Below are positions 18,557 to 26,849 of a DNA stretch of 64,000 bases, one piece after another. Made by a program: the position numbers and the translations under genes. Position 1 is the first letter of the stretch, and every line of letters begins with the position of its first letter. This DNA comes from Paenibacillus eucommiae (GTDB lineage: Bacteria; Bacillota; Bacilli; Paenibacillales; NBRC-103111): the NCBI RefSeq assembly GCF_017874215.1, contig NZ_JAGGLB010000004.1, forward strand, positions 310,001-374,000, in the 5' to 3' direction. Under the pieces are notes generated by a model. It was not told the DNA's origin, searched no databases, and saw nothing but the letters and a program-made list of their open reading frames with translations.

Positions 18557-18949
18557 CTACATGATTACAGAAATTAAATACCCATAAACAACTTCCAGCT
18601 GCTTCTGCTCCAGGCCAAGTGATTCTGCCTGCTGCCGAAAGCTTAACTGAGGCTCTTCAGCTATAAGCATTAATAAATCATTTGTAATTCCAAGAGGTGA
18701 TTCACTAACATCCGATATAACTACCCTGACGTACATGCCCTCCTGCTCGATAAGGCCAAAATCCAATAATTTCTTTTTCCACCTTATAATATCGCTCTGC
18801 TCTGCATCAAGCAAATTGGCCAAAACCTTCACCGAAAGCTTGCATATCCGTTCGTTATCGCTCTTCAAGCTGATGACACGAACGAGCTCCTGACAGTTAT
18901 GGATCAATTGAATGGATTCCCGCAAAACATTGGGAGTTAGTGTCTGCAT
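18557..18949 (-). CDS. Hypothetical protein, possible winged-helix
   Basis: 130 residues, cytoplasmic, acidic to neutral. I do not recognise a family. The segment with LLDAEQSDIIRWKKKLLDFGLIEQEGMYVRV reads like a helix-turn-helix followed by a beta wing, as in DNA-binding or replication-initiation-type adaptors, but this is only pattern resemblance. It is the last gene of a same-strand series, 41 bp after 18991-19308 and followed by a clear terminator. Confidence 0.6.
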   Translation of the reverse strand: MQTLTPNVLRESIQLIHNCQELVRVISLKSDNERICKLSVKVLANLLDAEQSDIIRWKKKLLDFGLIEQEGMYVRVVISDVSESPLGITNDLLMLIAEEPQLSFRQQAESLGLEQKQLEVVYGYLISVIM

Positions 18950-18990
18950 CTTGAAATCGGCTCCATCTTAATCTTGTAAACCAGCTGCTC

Positions 18991-19308
18991 CTAGGCCTTC
19001 TCAGCCACAATTTCTGTTTTAAATACAGTGTCTAATTTGCCGTCAAGTCTTTTCTTCAAAGGAACTTTAATGTCTCTTCCTAATTCCTTGAACAGAGTAT
19101 CCACATCACATTTCACATTTTCAATCAGAACAATTAACATGCCGTCTGCAACAATATTCTGGTTAGCTTCGACAGGCACATAAATATCCACCAGATGCTT
19201 CTTGGTTAACGTATGACTGTATCTTGTGAATATCTCGATTAATTCAGCATTCTCGAAATTTTCGATCGCGATTTTACCTTTTGTAGTGAATTTTAAATGA
19301 ATTCTCAT
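18991..19308 (-). CDS. Hypothetical protein
   Basis: 105 residues with alternating hydrophobic beta-strand-like segments and no signal peptide or membrane segment. Family not recognised. GGAGAAG lies eight bases upstream of the ATG. It stands between the short coiled-coil gene (19443-19628) and 18557-18949, all on the minus strand with short gaps, so joint transcription is likely. Confidence 0.6.
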   Translation of the reverse strand: MRIHLKFTTKGKIAIENFENAELIEIFTRYSHTLTKKHLVDIYVPVEANQNIVADGMLIVLIENVKCDVDTLFKELGRDIKVPLKKRLDGKLDTVFKTEIVAEKA

Positions 19309-19442
19309 TTTTTTACTTCTCCTTTTGTTTTAACCATTTTTTATATATAAAGGGAATCTGGATGCCCTGGTTCTTTGACAAAGAAAAAGCTCCTATTCAC
19401 TTGCCTTCTCTACTTGCCGCCGCTGCTCGTATTCTCTGCTTC

Positions 19443-19628
19443 TTAATGGAGCTCCGGTTTCACTCTCGCTTTGACCGACAGAATGATTTCTTTCTGCTGC
19501 TCAATCACGTCCTTGTACTGCTGCAATTGTGATACATAGATGCTGTACATATCCTCTGCTTCTTTCAGTCTCTCCTCCGCTTCGACCAATTTCTTCTGGA
19601 GGTCTTCCTGCGCTTCTATATCATTCAA
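19443..19628 (-). CDS. Short coiled-coil protein
   Basis: 61 residues rich in Glu, Lys and Gln with heptad-like spacing (DLQKKLVEAEERLKEAEDM), predicted to form one long coiled coil. I place the start at TTG 19628, because AGGAGGAGG lies immediately upstream and extending the frame to 19733 would run through the 3' end of the preceding gene with unlikely codons. The start lies 31 bp after the stop of 19660-19986. It may be a scaffold or partner for the neighbouring unknown proteins. Confidence 0.6.
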   Translation of the reverse strand: MNDIEAQEDLQKKLVEAEERLKEAEDMYSIYVSQLQQYKDVIEQQKEIILSVKARVKPELH

Positions 19629-19659
19629 GCCTATCCCCCTCCTCCTGGGCTTCCAGGTG

Positions 19660-19986
19660 TTACCCCTTAACCATCCGCTGCAGCTGCTCCTCATTATGGA
19701 TTCCGAGGCTGAGGATCGCCTGTCCCACATCAATACTTACGTTTGCCAGAAACCACATACTGGTGCTTGGAACAAGTGACTTTCTAAATTCATGAAATAA
19801 CCCAGGCCGATATATTTTAAGAACTGCCATAAATTCAACAGTAGGAGGCGTAAACGTCTTGATCTCTGCAACCGAAGCAAAAAATGCCTTGATTTCCATA
19901 ATATCAATTTGAGTTTGATTCAATTTTCTAATCATGGAGAAGTACTGATCAACTAATTCGGGCCTGGTTATTGCCATGGATGTCAC
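19660..19986 (-). CDS. Hypothetical protein of the small-protein cluster
   Basis: About 108 residues from GTG 19986 (AGGAAG 12 bases upstream); TTG 20013 and ATG 19977 are alternatives. Family unknown; helix-rich, with no signal. A good promoter (20044-20072) would start transcription near 20037, only a few bases before an ATG at 20032. That ATG opens a different frame of 27 codons (MAKKTDFESKEVEP...) which overlaps this start. Either a leader peptide or a frameshift that split one protein would explain this. Confidence 0.55.
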   Translation of the reverse strand: MTSMAITRPELVDQYFSMIRKLNQTQIDIMEIKAFFASVAEIKTFTPPTVEFMAVLKIYRPGLFHEFRKSLVPSTSMWFLANVSIDVGQAILSLGIHNEEQLQRMVKG

Positions 19987-20043
19987 TGATGGGTTCCACT
20001 TCCTTACTCTCAAAGTCAGTTTTCTTGGCCATTTTCGTATCCT

Positions 20044-20072
20044 ATACTAACTATCATAACAACTTTCGTCAA
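20044..20072 (-). promoter_or_regulatory. Sigma-A-type promoter of the small-protein cluster
   Basis: TTGACG (20067-20072) and TAGTAT (20044-20049) are 17 bp apart on the minus strand, just before 20013. It separates the small genes from the stalk-domain gene upstream. Confidence 0.6.
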
Positions 20073-20156
20073 AAGAGTATATACAAGATCGTGTTAAATG
20101 CTTATAAAAACTGAATTTGGGAAAAAAAAAGGATAAAAGCACCTATTGTTCACTTT

Positions 20157-21662
20157 TTATTTTGCAAGCTCGTAATCCCACCATACCTTGTTCAGCTCCC
20201 GGGAAAGATCCGTGACTCCATTCGTCCGCTCATCCATTACATATATATGCCCTGCTTGATCCACATAGGCCTGCCCTTTCACATTGGCATAGAGCTTGCT
20301 TGCCTTCATATCCATTGAAACCCGGTAGATCGAGTCCTTCTCCGACGCTTTACTGTCAATTCCGCCAATTTCAAAGCGGCTGATCGTTTTCACTAGCAGA
20401 CCTTTATCATCAGCAGACAGCACCTTGATTTCCTCACTGCCCAGCTTTTCATGCAGCATCAGGGATTGCCCTCTAGAATCGATGAGAGCGGTCTTGCCCC
20501 TCCTCCAGTGGTTTGAGGCCAGGATTTCATCCAAAGGCTCTGTCATCACCCATACGGAGCCGTCACTATTGGTAATGATCCTTTCGGGAGCCTGGTCGTA
20601 ACCTGGAATAACAGCAGCCTTCCCGACGTTTACCAACAGCAGTACATGACTATTCGGTGTATATGGCGCAGGAATGTAAAGTCCGATGTAAATCGTTATG
20701 GCAACTAGCGCTTTATGCTCACTTAAAGGATATACAGTTCCTCGAACCTCAATACCCTGATTAATTTCCTTGGGGTCGTTTATATAGTAACTCTCATTTT
20801 CCTCGATGTACGGCTTCAAAGAAAAAAGCTCAACGCCCTGATAATAAAGAAGCTCCCCTCTTCGCTCTAACTGAGCGGCTTCAATAGCTCCCTCGTTCCA
20901 CGCCTTGCCTGTCTCCTTGTTCTCTTTATCAAGCCGCATCTTAGTCAACTGCTCACCTTCCTTGGAAGTCAACAGGGTTGGCAGCCGGTCTAAAGATTTG
21001 GAAATTTTATATATGTCCTGGTAGTTCGCAGCAGCAGCATACAACGAATCTTTATCATCAAAGATCAGATGTGAAAAGTATTTAACTTGAGGAGTTACAA
21101 TACTTAAGCCTTTTTGCTCGCTCCAAGCAAGGCTCCAGTCAAATTCATCATGCGCAAACTGCCATGTCAGCGGAAAATAAGTAATGCCTCCCATTGCCAG
21201 TAAGGGATACGGCTCCTTTGCGTTCTGGATAGCTCTACCGTTTATGTTGACAGGAAATGTTGCCTTATTCACCTTGTAAGCTTTATTCTTTGAATTAGCC
21301 GCGGCTCCAGATGTAGTCTTAGTCGCATTGCTCTGAACAAGCTTCTTCCCCTTCGGATTAGTTAGGTGAACCGATAAGCCATTTTCCTGGCTCCAGCTCG
21401 TGATAAAGCCAAGCGTGTCCGCATATTCCCAGGTCATAGGAAAGTAAGTAATGTCCTTGTACTGAAGCAGCGGGTACCGCGCCTTAAGATTATCGACAGT
21501 CACACCGTTAATTGTTACAGGATAGCTTACAATCCTCGCAGTTACCGCTCCTCCACTCGCCGAGGCTGTGCTTGCCCCAATAGGAATAAGTGTGAGTACT
21601 AGGAGAACCACGATACATCTAACCAATAAACTCCCCTTCAGCAGGTTGCTTACCAACTCCAA
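20157..21662 (-). CDS. Secreted protein with two copper-amine-oxidase-N-like stalk domains
   Basis: 501 residues. A hydrophobic N-terminal segment (about 13-36, ending ASTASA) looks like a signal peptide. Two copies of the stalk/copper amine oxidase N-terminal-like module follow (about 45-105 and 130-190, both with YPLL...ITYFPLTW). The remaining 300 residues have repeated WVMTEPLDE- and VYVMDE-like strands compatible with a beta-propeller. No catalytic motif is seen. Such proteins are common and poorly characterised in Paenibacillus and are probably wall- or matrix-associated. The TTG start at 21662 is close to AAGGGGGGA; the TTG two codons later is equally possible. Confidence 0.7.
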   Translation of the reverse strand: MELVSNLLKGSLLVRCIVVLLVLTLIPIGASTASASGGAVTARIVSYPVTINGVTVDNLKARYPLLQYKDITYFPMTWEYADTLGFITSWSQENGLSVHLTNPKGKKLVQSNATKTTSGAAANSKNKAYKVNKATFPVNINGRAIQNAKEPYPLLAMGGITYFPLTWQFAHDEFDWSLAWSEQKGLSIVTPQVKYFSHLIFDDKDSLYAAAANYQDIYKISKSLDRLPTLLTSKEGEQLTKMRLDKENKETGKAWNEGAIEAAQLERRGELLYYQGVELFSLKPYIEENESYYINDPKEINQGIEVRGTVYPLSEHKALVAITIYIGLYIPAPYTPNSHVLLLVNVGKAAVIPGYDQAPERIITNSDGSVWVMTEPLDEILASNHWRRGKTALIDSRGQSLMLHEKLGSEEIKVLSADDKGLLVKTISRFEIGGIDSKASEKDSIYRVSMDMKASKLYANVKGQAYVDQAGHIYVMDERTNGVTDLSRELNKVWWDYELAK

Positions 21663-21779
21663 TCCCCCCTTTTAATTTCCATCCTTTCCTTTAGACGTAT
21701 TATTTTGTATATTGTTGCTTTGCATTTATTACTTTGTATTTAGTTGTTTTGTATCTAGATCAGAAAAGCAATCTTCATA

Positions 21780-22112
21780 TCATAGCCTCTTTGAGGATAG
21801 CTGCTTAATCGCCTCTCTATAGGAAAGCAAGTCCTCCTGAGACTCCGGGCTCATCGCTTTGATCTCCAAAGCATTGATTAGAATAGGGAGAGCCTCCTGA
21901 ATAATCACTTCCTGTACGCTGCGGTCCGTGACCGAAATATATACCCGTTCCCGATCTGCCGCGGGAGAGGCACCAACGCTCAATTCCCATTCTCCCTGAT
22001 CACCACAAACAGCAAACAATACATAGACGTTTTCCTTATCCAAATCACTTACAATCTCTTCAACACTGAAAACACCCAAATTCGTTTTAAGCGTTACTTT
22101 TACCTGCTCCAT
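21780..22112 (-). CDS. Hypothetical protein
   Basis: 110 residues, acidic, with alternating strands in the first 60 residues and a helical C-terminus. No signal or membrane segment. Family not recognised. It lies 45 bp downstream of the AraC gene and 117 bp upstream of the stalk-domain gene on the same strand; the gap contains repeated TTTGTAT-like motifs but no obvious terminator. Confidence 0.55.
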   Translation of the reverse strand: MEQVKVTLKTNLGVFSVEEIVSDLDKENVYVLFAVCGDQGEWELSVGASPAADRERVYISVTDRSVQEVIIQEALPILINALEIKAMSPESQEDLLSYREAIKQLSSKRL

Positions 22113-22157
22113 CTAACTTCGCTCCATTCTTATGATTCATTTCATTTGCCTTATTGT

Positions 22158-22964
22158 TTATCTCTGTTGCAGATTTTTCTTGAAGGCACTTGGACTGATG
22201 CCGAACTGCCTGCGAAATTGAATAGCAAAATAATTATAGTTCTGGTAGCCAACATCAAGAGCAACCTCCATCACATTCCGATCCATGCTTTCAATCAAAA
22301 GAGCCGCTTGGCGGATTCTCATTCGATTCAAGGCTTCAACAATACTAATGCCCGTATTCTCTTTGAATAAATGGGAAAGTCTAGATGTTGACAAACCAAC
22401 TGCTCCAGCCAAAGCATCAATTCTTACAGGCTCCTGCATTTGCTCCGAAAGAAGCCTCAGCGTTTCTTCAATACGTGGATCCATTCGTTTAGCCCCTATC
22501 TGGGCAAGCAACAACAAGACTTCCCTTATTGAATTCTGGCACAGCTCTTGTGAATAGGCCCTATACTCCACTGAATCTTGGATAACCTGTTTAAAAGCTC
22601 TGTAAACTCTTTTCTTTGTAGACTCGCTTTCCAGCTTTTGAATATATACTTCTTTATCGGGCAATAAAATCGGTTCCATAAGTACCGCAGAGAAATGAGC
22701 CCATACGAAATGCCAATTTCCCCCTTTGCTTGTTCCGTATTCATGAGCTATGCCCGGTTTGAGTAAAACCACATCCCCAGCTCTACATGTGCTTGTTATT
22801 CCTGAGGTTATGAAGTATCCACTGCCCTCTAAGGTATATGTAATCAACCAATCCTGCCTACCCTGTGGTCGTTTGGTGACATAGGTTTCAGATTCATTGA
22901 AATGCCCTGCAATTACAATTCCGGAAGAATGACTTTCAGACATTGACGAGTCAGCTTGCCGCAT
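22158..22964 (-). CDS. AraC family transcriptional regulator
   Basis: 268 residues: an N-terminal cupin-type sensor domain (about 15-120, with the DVVLLKPG and HEYG motifs) and a C-terminal pair of HTHs (about 170-268, ALAGAVGLSTSRLSHLFKENTG and VALDVGYQNYNYFAIQFRRQFGISPSAFKK). ATG 22964 is preferred over TTG 23012 because AAGGGAGGGG lies just upstream. It is divergent from the PhyH dioxygenase gene with 190 bp between them, so it is the likely activator of that gene in response to a small, probably sugar-like ligand. Confidence 0.88.
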   Translation of the reverse strand: MRQADSSMSESHSSGIVIAGHFNESETYVTKRPQGRQDWLITYTLEGSGYFITSGITSTCRAGDVVLLKPGIAHEYGTSKGGNWHFVWAHFSAVLMEPILLPDKEVYIQKLESESTKKRVYRAFKQVIQDSVEYRAYSQELCQNSIREVLLLLAQIGAKRMDPRIEETLRLLSEQMQEPVRIDALAGAVGLSTSRLSHLFKENTGISIVEALNRMRIRQAALLIESMDRNVMEVALDVGYQNYNYFAIQFRRQFGISPSAFKKNLQQR

Positions 22965-23155
22965 GCCGATAAGCCCCTCCCTTACAAAATAATAATGCCC
23001 ATATGGCAGCAATCATTCAAACTCCACTCTGTTTCACATAGCAGGATCGTATGACTATCCAGCATGATTATTACTTCTGCGTACTTTTAGCTCAAGCTAT
23101 ACTAATATTATCACGGGATTGATTTTCATATGCAACTTTTAGAGGAGGAACTACG

Positions 23156-23965
23156 ATGATTACGCCGTTAAGAACGCTTACCGAGGAGCAGAAACAACAA
23201 TTTGACACAGAAGGCTACCTGATTGTTAAAGGCTTGATGACCTTAGGAGAGCTTCAGGAAATCGAACAAACTTTCGACACGATCAGTAATCAAATCATCC
23301 CCGGTCATTTCGAGCCGGTCTTGGATCCAGCTATTTCAGACCCGTTGAAACGTTATCCCCGCATCATGCATCCACACCTTTTTAATGGTACCGCAAAAAA
23401 ATACATGCTTCATCGGCCCGTTTTGGCGGTGCTTGCTGATTTATATGCAGAGGAGCCTTTAGCAGCACAAAGTATGTTTTACTACAAGCCGCCTGGAGCC
23501 CGGGGGCAGGCTCTGCATCAGGATAATTTCTATTTGCAAGTGGCGCCGGGAACCTGCATTGCCGCCTGGATGGCTGTGGACGAGGCAGACGAGGAGAATG
23601 GAGCATTGCTGGTCGTCCCCCAAACCAATCATGCAGCGATCGTTTGTCCAGAGCTTGCGGACGCAGACGAATCGTTCACCAAACATTTAGTAAAAGTGCC
23701 TGAAGGCAAAAAAGCGATTCCTGCCATCATGGATAAGGGAGACATCTTATTTTTTAATGGCAATCTGATTCATGGCTCTTACAGAAATAAGTCGAAGAAT
23801 CGGTTCCGCAGATCATTTATATGCCATTACGTAGGCGTTTCCACAACAAGTATAGGTGAGTTCTACAGCCCATTGTACCGTGCGGACAGCAGCACTATTG
23901 AGGCAGAGATTACCTTGGAATCCGGACCTTGCGGGCATGAGCATGACACCGTCTACCCCCACTAG
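23156..23965 (+). CDS. Phytanoyl-CoA dioxygenase (PhyH) family Fe(II)/2-oxoglutarate oxygenase
   Basis: 269 residues, cytoplasmic. The double-stranded beta-helix core shows the iron triad HQD (His121, Asp123) and His206 in LIHGS, followed by an Arg-rich segment (RNKSKNRFRRSF) for 2-oxoglutarate. AGAGGAGGA lies seven bases before the ATG. It is transcribed divergently from the AraC regulator, a frequent arrangement in which the oxygenase hydroxylates a small metabolite. The substrate is unknown; ectoine, lipid and natural-product substrates all occur in the family. Confidence 0.88.
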   Translation: MITPLRTLTEEQKQQFDTEGYLIVKGLMTLGELQEIEQTFDTISNQIIPGHFEPVLDPAISDPLKRYPRIMHPHLFNGTAKKYMLHRPVLAVLADLYAEEPLAAQSMFYYKPPGARGQALHQDNFYLQVAPGTCIAAWMAVDEADEENGALLVVPQTNHAAIVCPELADADESFTKHLVKVPEGKKAIPAIMDKGDILFFNGNLIHGSYRNKSKNRFRRSFICHYVGVSTTSIGEFYSPLYRADSSTIEAEITLESGPCGHEHDTVYPH

Positions 23966-23977
23966 CTTAGAGATGTG

Positions 23978-24015
23978 ATGGGAGCAGTCTACTCCTGCAT
24001 TCAGTCTGCTCCCAT
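23978..24015. terminator. Hairpin between convergent genes
   Basis: A perfect 10-bp stem ATGGGAGCAG / CTGCTCCCAT with an 18-base loop lies between the stops of the PhyH gene and the DoxX-like gene. U-runs are absent on both sides, so it could act as a weak two-way terminator. Confidence 0.5.
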
Positions 24016-24021
24016 GCACAA

Positions 24022-25029
24022 TTAATTAGCAAAACGATAATAAATCAAAATAATAGTCGCTAAAGTAAATATAAAATTTAGTGAAACAAAGACGATTTGA
24101 TCCAGCCGCTTCTTGTGCATCTGAATAGGTGGCTTATAGAAGCTGACACCTTCAATAATAAAAATAAGCAAGATGATATGGATGGCAAAATGACCAACAA
24201 GCTCCGTTATTCCAAACAACATCGTCGTCGATACAAAAATACCTGTCAAAACCAAGGACAGAACGCGGTTAAGAATACCTACAACAAGCAAATATCCCAC
24301 TACAAACTCTATGAAAGCTGCCATAACCACAAAAGCGTCCGGTGAAAAACCGAATGTAGGCACACCGTGATTCTCAATAATATCCAGAGCCATTATCGGA
24401 TAGATCCACTTCTCAACGGCTACCCAACAAAGGGATAATCCAGTTCCGAGATACAAGAAGGGAAAGCCCCATGGGGCAAGCTTTGTTTTTTCTACTAGCA
24501 ATGCACCGGCAATGGCCACATAGAAAGCATAATCCAGCATATGAAACAAGCCGGCTTCCATCGTTACATTAATACATACTATCAAAATAACAACGGCTCC
24601 TGCTTTCGTGGCAAAATGATGTGGAATCAGCAGCAGGATGACCGAAGTCCATAGTAAAATCGTCTGCAGCTGCGTTTGGATCTCAAATTCCGGCACAAGC
24701 AGCGAACCTGACAGCACTTGAATGAGGACAGCGATAGCCAATCCATATTTGAGCAGCAAAAACGAATATTTACGCAGCCCATCCAGCTTAAGATCAACCG
24801 TTTGCATAAGCTTCCAGCCAGACAAGGACGGCAAAACCTGCGTCAGCACCGCCAGCACCAACGCGACCAACACAGCCAGTCCCATGAACAACGGAGACAT
24901 AATATTCGCAATCGTTTCTTTTTCCGGATGCAGATCCGTGAACCACTTTACATGCGCTTCCGCAGTTAAAGGCCTTATTGCTATGGCAGCAACCATTGCT
25001 ATGAGTAGGGCCACAAATTTTCTCATCAA
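24022..25029 (-). CDS. DoxX-like multi-span membrane protein
   Basis: 335 residues with an N-terminal signal-like segment ending ...TAEA, followed by HVKWF, then about eight transmembrane helices. The helix pattern and the VPTFGFSPDAFVVMAAFIEFVVG segment resemble DoxX/DUF-type membrane proteins. If the signal is cut after Ala25, His26 would become the free N-terminus, as in copper-binding CopC-type proteins; this is speculative. It is convergent with the PhyH gene and divergent from 25236. The function is unknown, perhaps respiratory-chain or metal related. Confidence 0.65.
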   Translation of the reverse strand: MMRKFVALLIAMVAAIAIRPLTAEAHVKWFTDLHPEKETIANIMSPLFMGLAVLVALVLAVLTQVLPSLSGWKLMQTVDLKLDGLRKYSFLLLKYGLAIAVLIQVLSGSLLVPEFEIQTQLQTILLWTSVILLLIPHHFATKAGAVVILIVCINVTMEAGLFHMLDYAFYVAIAGALLVEKTKLAPWGFPFLYLGTGLSLCWVAVEKWIYPIMALDIIENHGVPTFGFSPDAFVVMAAFIEFVVGYLLVVGILNRVLSLVLTGIFVSTTMLFGITELVGHFAIHIILLIFIIEGVSFYKPPIQMHKKRLDQIVFVSLNFIFTLATIILIYYRFAN

Positions 25030-25235
25030 CGAATCTCCCCTTTTTCATATAAAAAAAATTAACCCTATGTAATTTTAGCCACATGTATAATTCACCGCTA
25101 TGATCGTATCCTCCTGCAATTCATCGAACCATGTAAAATAATAAACTTATAAAATGAAACTATTGCTTTCCTGATCCGTATTAGAAAAATGAACAAGCAG
25201 AAGCTTTTCGACTATCATTTTCGCAGGAGGAACCT

Positions 25236-25655
25236 ATGAAAAAGTTATTATTAGTTTTGATGTCATGTCTCGTATTTTTTGCTCTTACATCACCTGCAAG
25301 CGTTGAAGCCAAACGATCGGGAGGCTATAAATCTCCAACTGGAAGCTTCAAACAGCAGCCCAAAACCTCTAACAGCACCAACCTGACCAAAAAAGATACC
25401 AACACATCCTCAACAACGGGAACAGCTTCAACTGCTAATCGCGGATTTTTCAGCGGCGGCGGCTTGATGAAAGGCTTGCTCATCGGAGGTATTGCCGGTA
25501 TGCTGTTCGGCGGACTCTTCGGCGGCATGGGTTTTCTGGGTAATGTGCTTGGGTTTATGGTAAATATGCTCGCCATCTTCGTACTCATCATGGTGATTAG
25601 AAGAATTGTCATTTACTTCAAGGATCGCCGCAAGCCGGACCACAGAAGGAACTAA
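25236..25655 (+). CDS. Small exported glycine-rich membrane protein
   Basis: 139 residues: signal peptide (about 1-25, cut near SVEA), a Ser/Thr/Lys-rich extracytoplasmic segment (26-68), a Gly-rich hydrophobic region GLLIGGIAGMLFGGLFGG, a second hydrophobic helix and a basic tail. AGGAGGA precedes the ATG by six bases. The start of the next gene is three bases after the stop, so the two are co-expressed. It resembles Tim44/YtxH-like short membrane proteins of unknown role. Confidence 0.7.
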   Translation: MKKLLLVLMSCLVFFALTSPASVEAKRSGGYKSPTGSFKQQPKTSNSTNLTKKDTNTSSTTGTASTANRGFFSGGGLMKGLLIGGIAGMLFGGLFGGMGFLGNVLGFMVNMLAIFVLIMVIRRIVIYFKDRRKPDHRRN

Positions 25656-25658
25656 CCT

Positions 25659-25937
25659 ATGAAATTGAACGAACAGGATATCATGAACGCGATCTGCCTG
25701 CATATGGCCAAGCGCAAGCAAGTAAAGCCGGAGCAAGTCCAGGTCCAGCTTTTATGGGATGAGGCATTAGGCTTCTCCGCAGAAGTAGTGGTCGATGGCA
25801 GAAGTCAGTTTCTGATAGAAGCAAGTATGAAAGAAGCCATAGAGCGATATATGTTAAATGAATACAATCAACGTGTCTTCCGCAGTCAAGTAGAGCTTGA
25901 TATTGAAGAAGAAATGATTGCCATCATTCACGAATAA
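25659..25937 (+). CDS. YxcD family protein (DUF2653)
   Basis: 92 residues, soluble. The opening LNEQDIMNAICLHMAKRKQ and the WDEALGFSAEV segment are characteristic of the DUF2653/YxcD family found in Bacillales. AGAAGGA overlaps the end of the preceding gene. Function is unknown. A strong two-way terminator follows directly. Confidence 0.8.
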   Translation: MKLNEQDIMNAICLHMAKRKQVKPEQVQVQLLWDEALGFSAEVVVDGRSQFLIEASMKEAIERYMLNEYNQRVFRSQVELDIEEEMIAIIHE

Positions 25938-25947
25938 AAAAATGAGA

Positions 25948-25979
25948 AGCGCCGCGGATGTCATACCATCCGCGGCGCT
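25948..25979. terminator. Bidirectional Rho-independent terminator
   Basis: A 12-bp GC-rich stem (AGCGCCGCGGAT and complement, eight-base loop) with CTCTTTT after it on the plus strand and ATTTTTTT on the minus strand. It serves the YxcD gene and the convergent rhomboid gene. Confidence 0.9.
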
Positions 25980-25998
25980 CCTCTTTTCAATAATGGTT

Positions 25999-26655
25999 TC
26001 ACGAAAATCTCTGTTCTGCTTCCATCCGCTTCCGATATCTCCTTCGAATCGAGAGAGAAATCAGTGCCATCACAACAAGACCACCGATAAACCCACCCAA
26101 ATGCGCATACAAATCAACATTGGGAACCACGATCGAGCTGATAAAGCCTACCCCAATAATCGTTGCAATCGTTTTTTTCGTCTGACTATCAATGATATCC
26201 TTACGAAACAGGGCCAAAAATAAATAAGCGCCATAAATGCCAAAAATCGCCCCTGATGCCCCAGCCGAAACAAAATAATCCTTATGCATCCATTGACTCA
26301 TCAAATTACCGAAAATTCCACACACTACATAAAGAAGAGCATACCTCCACTTACCCAGCATAAGCTCCAAAGGCGGTGCAAACACGCACAGAGCAAAGCA
26401 ATTAAACAGCAAATGAGTAACTCCTATATGTAGAAAAATAGCACTCACATACCGCCACGCTTCAGGCTGGATATCAGGCAGATCAAACAAGGCCCCAAAC
26501 TTAAGCAGCGTTATGGATTCTTGAGAGGAGCCTGAAATCTCCATTAGAATCAGCATCACAATATTAGCCAGAATCAATAACGAAGTGATTGGATACAACC
26601 TGATATATTGTTTGAAGCTTTCTGTCCGTACAAACACGTTAACCGGCCCCTTCAT
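25999..26655 (-). CDS. Rhomboid family intramembrane serine protease
   Basis: 218 residues, six transmembrane helices. Catalytic Ser134 in GASGAIFG and His185 in AHLGGFIGG form the dyad, and HLLFNCFAL (about 81-89) is the conserved TM2 element. It cleaves membrane-spanning substrates within the bilayer; the substrate is unknown. A basic C-terminal tail (RRRYRKR) follows the last helix. It is monocistronic, ending at the bidirectional terminator. Confidence 0.92.
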   Translation of the reverse strand: MKGPVNVFVRTESFKQYIRLYPITSLLILANIVMLILMEISGSSQESITLLKFGALFDLPDIQPEAWRYVSAIFLHIGVTHLLFNCFALCVFAPPLELMLGKWRYALLYVVCGIFGNLMSQWMHKDYFVSAGASGAIFGIYGAYLFLALFRKDIIDSQTKKTIATIIGVGFISSIVVPNVDLYAHLGGFIGGLVVMALISLSIRRRYRKRMEAEQRFS

Positions 26656-26788
26656 AACTTCTCATTTACTTTAAAATACCTCAAACTACCTCAAACTTAA
26701 TTATAACAATTATAACAAAATTATTAAGAAAAACGAAAACCGGCCATCCATCAACTATCGCGGATTATTTTTTCTGATCTATATACAA

Positions 26789-26848
26789 AATAATAAACCT
26801 GAAATAAACAGAAATAGACCTCAGAATAGATCTGATAATAGACCTGAA
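26789..26848. repeat. 12-bp tandem repeats
   Basis: Three consecutive near-identical units AATAGACCTCAG, AATAGATCTGAT and AATAGACCTGAA (26813-26848), preceded by a degenerate related copy. They abut the stop of the EamA gene. Confidence 0.5.
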
Positions 26849-26849
26849 C

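Noticed and set aside
19628..19733. N-terminal extension of the coiled-coil protein
   Set aside because: It overlaps the end of the preceding gene and skips a TTG with a near-perfect ribosome site.
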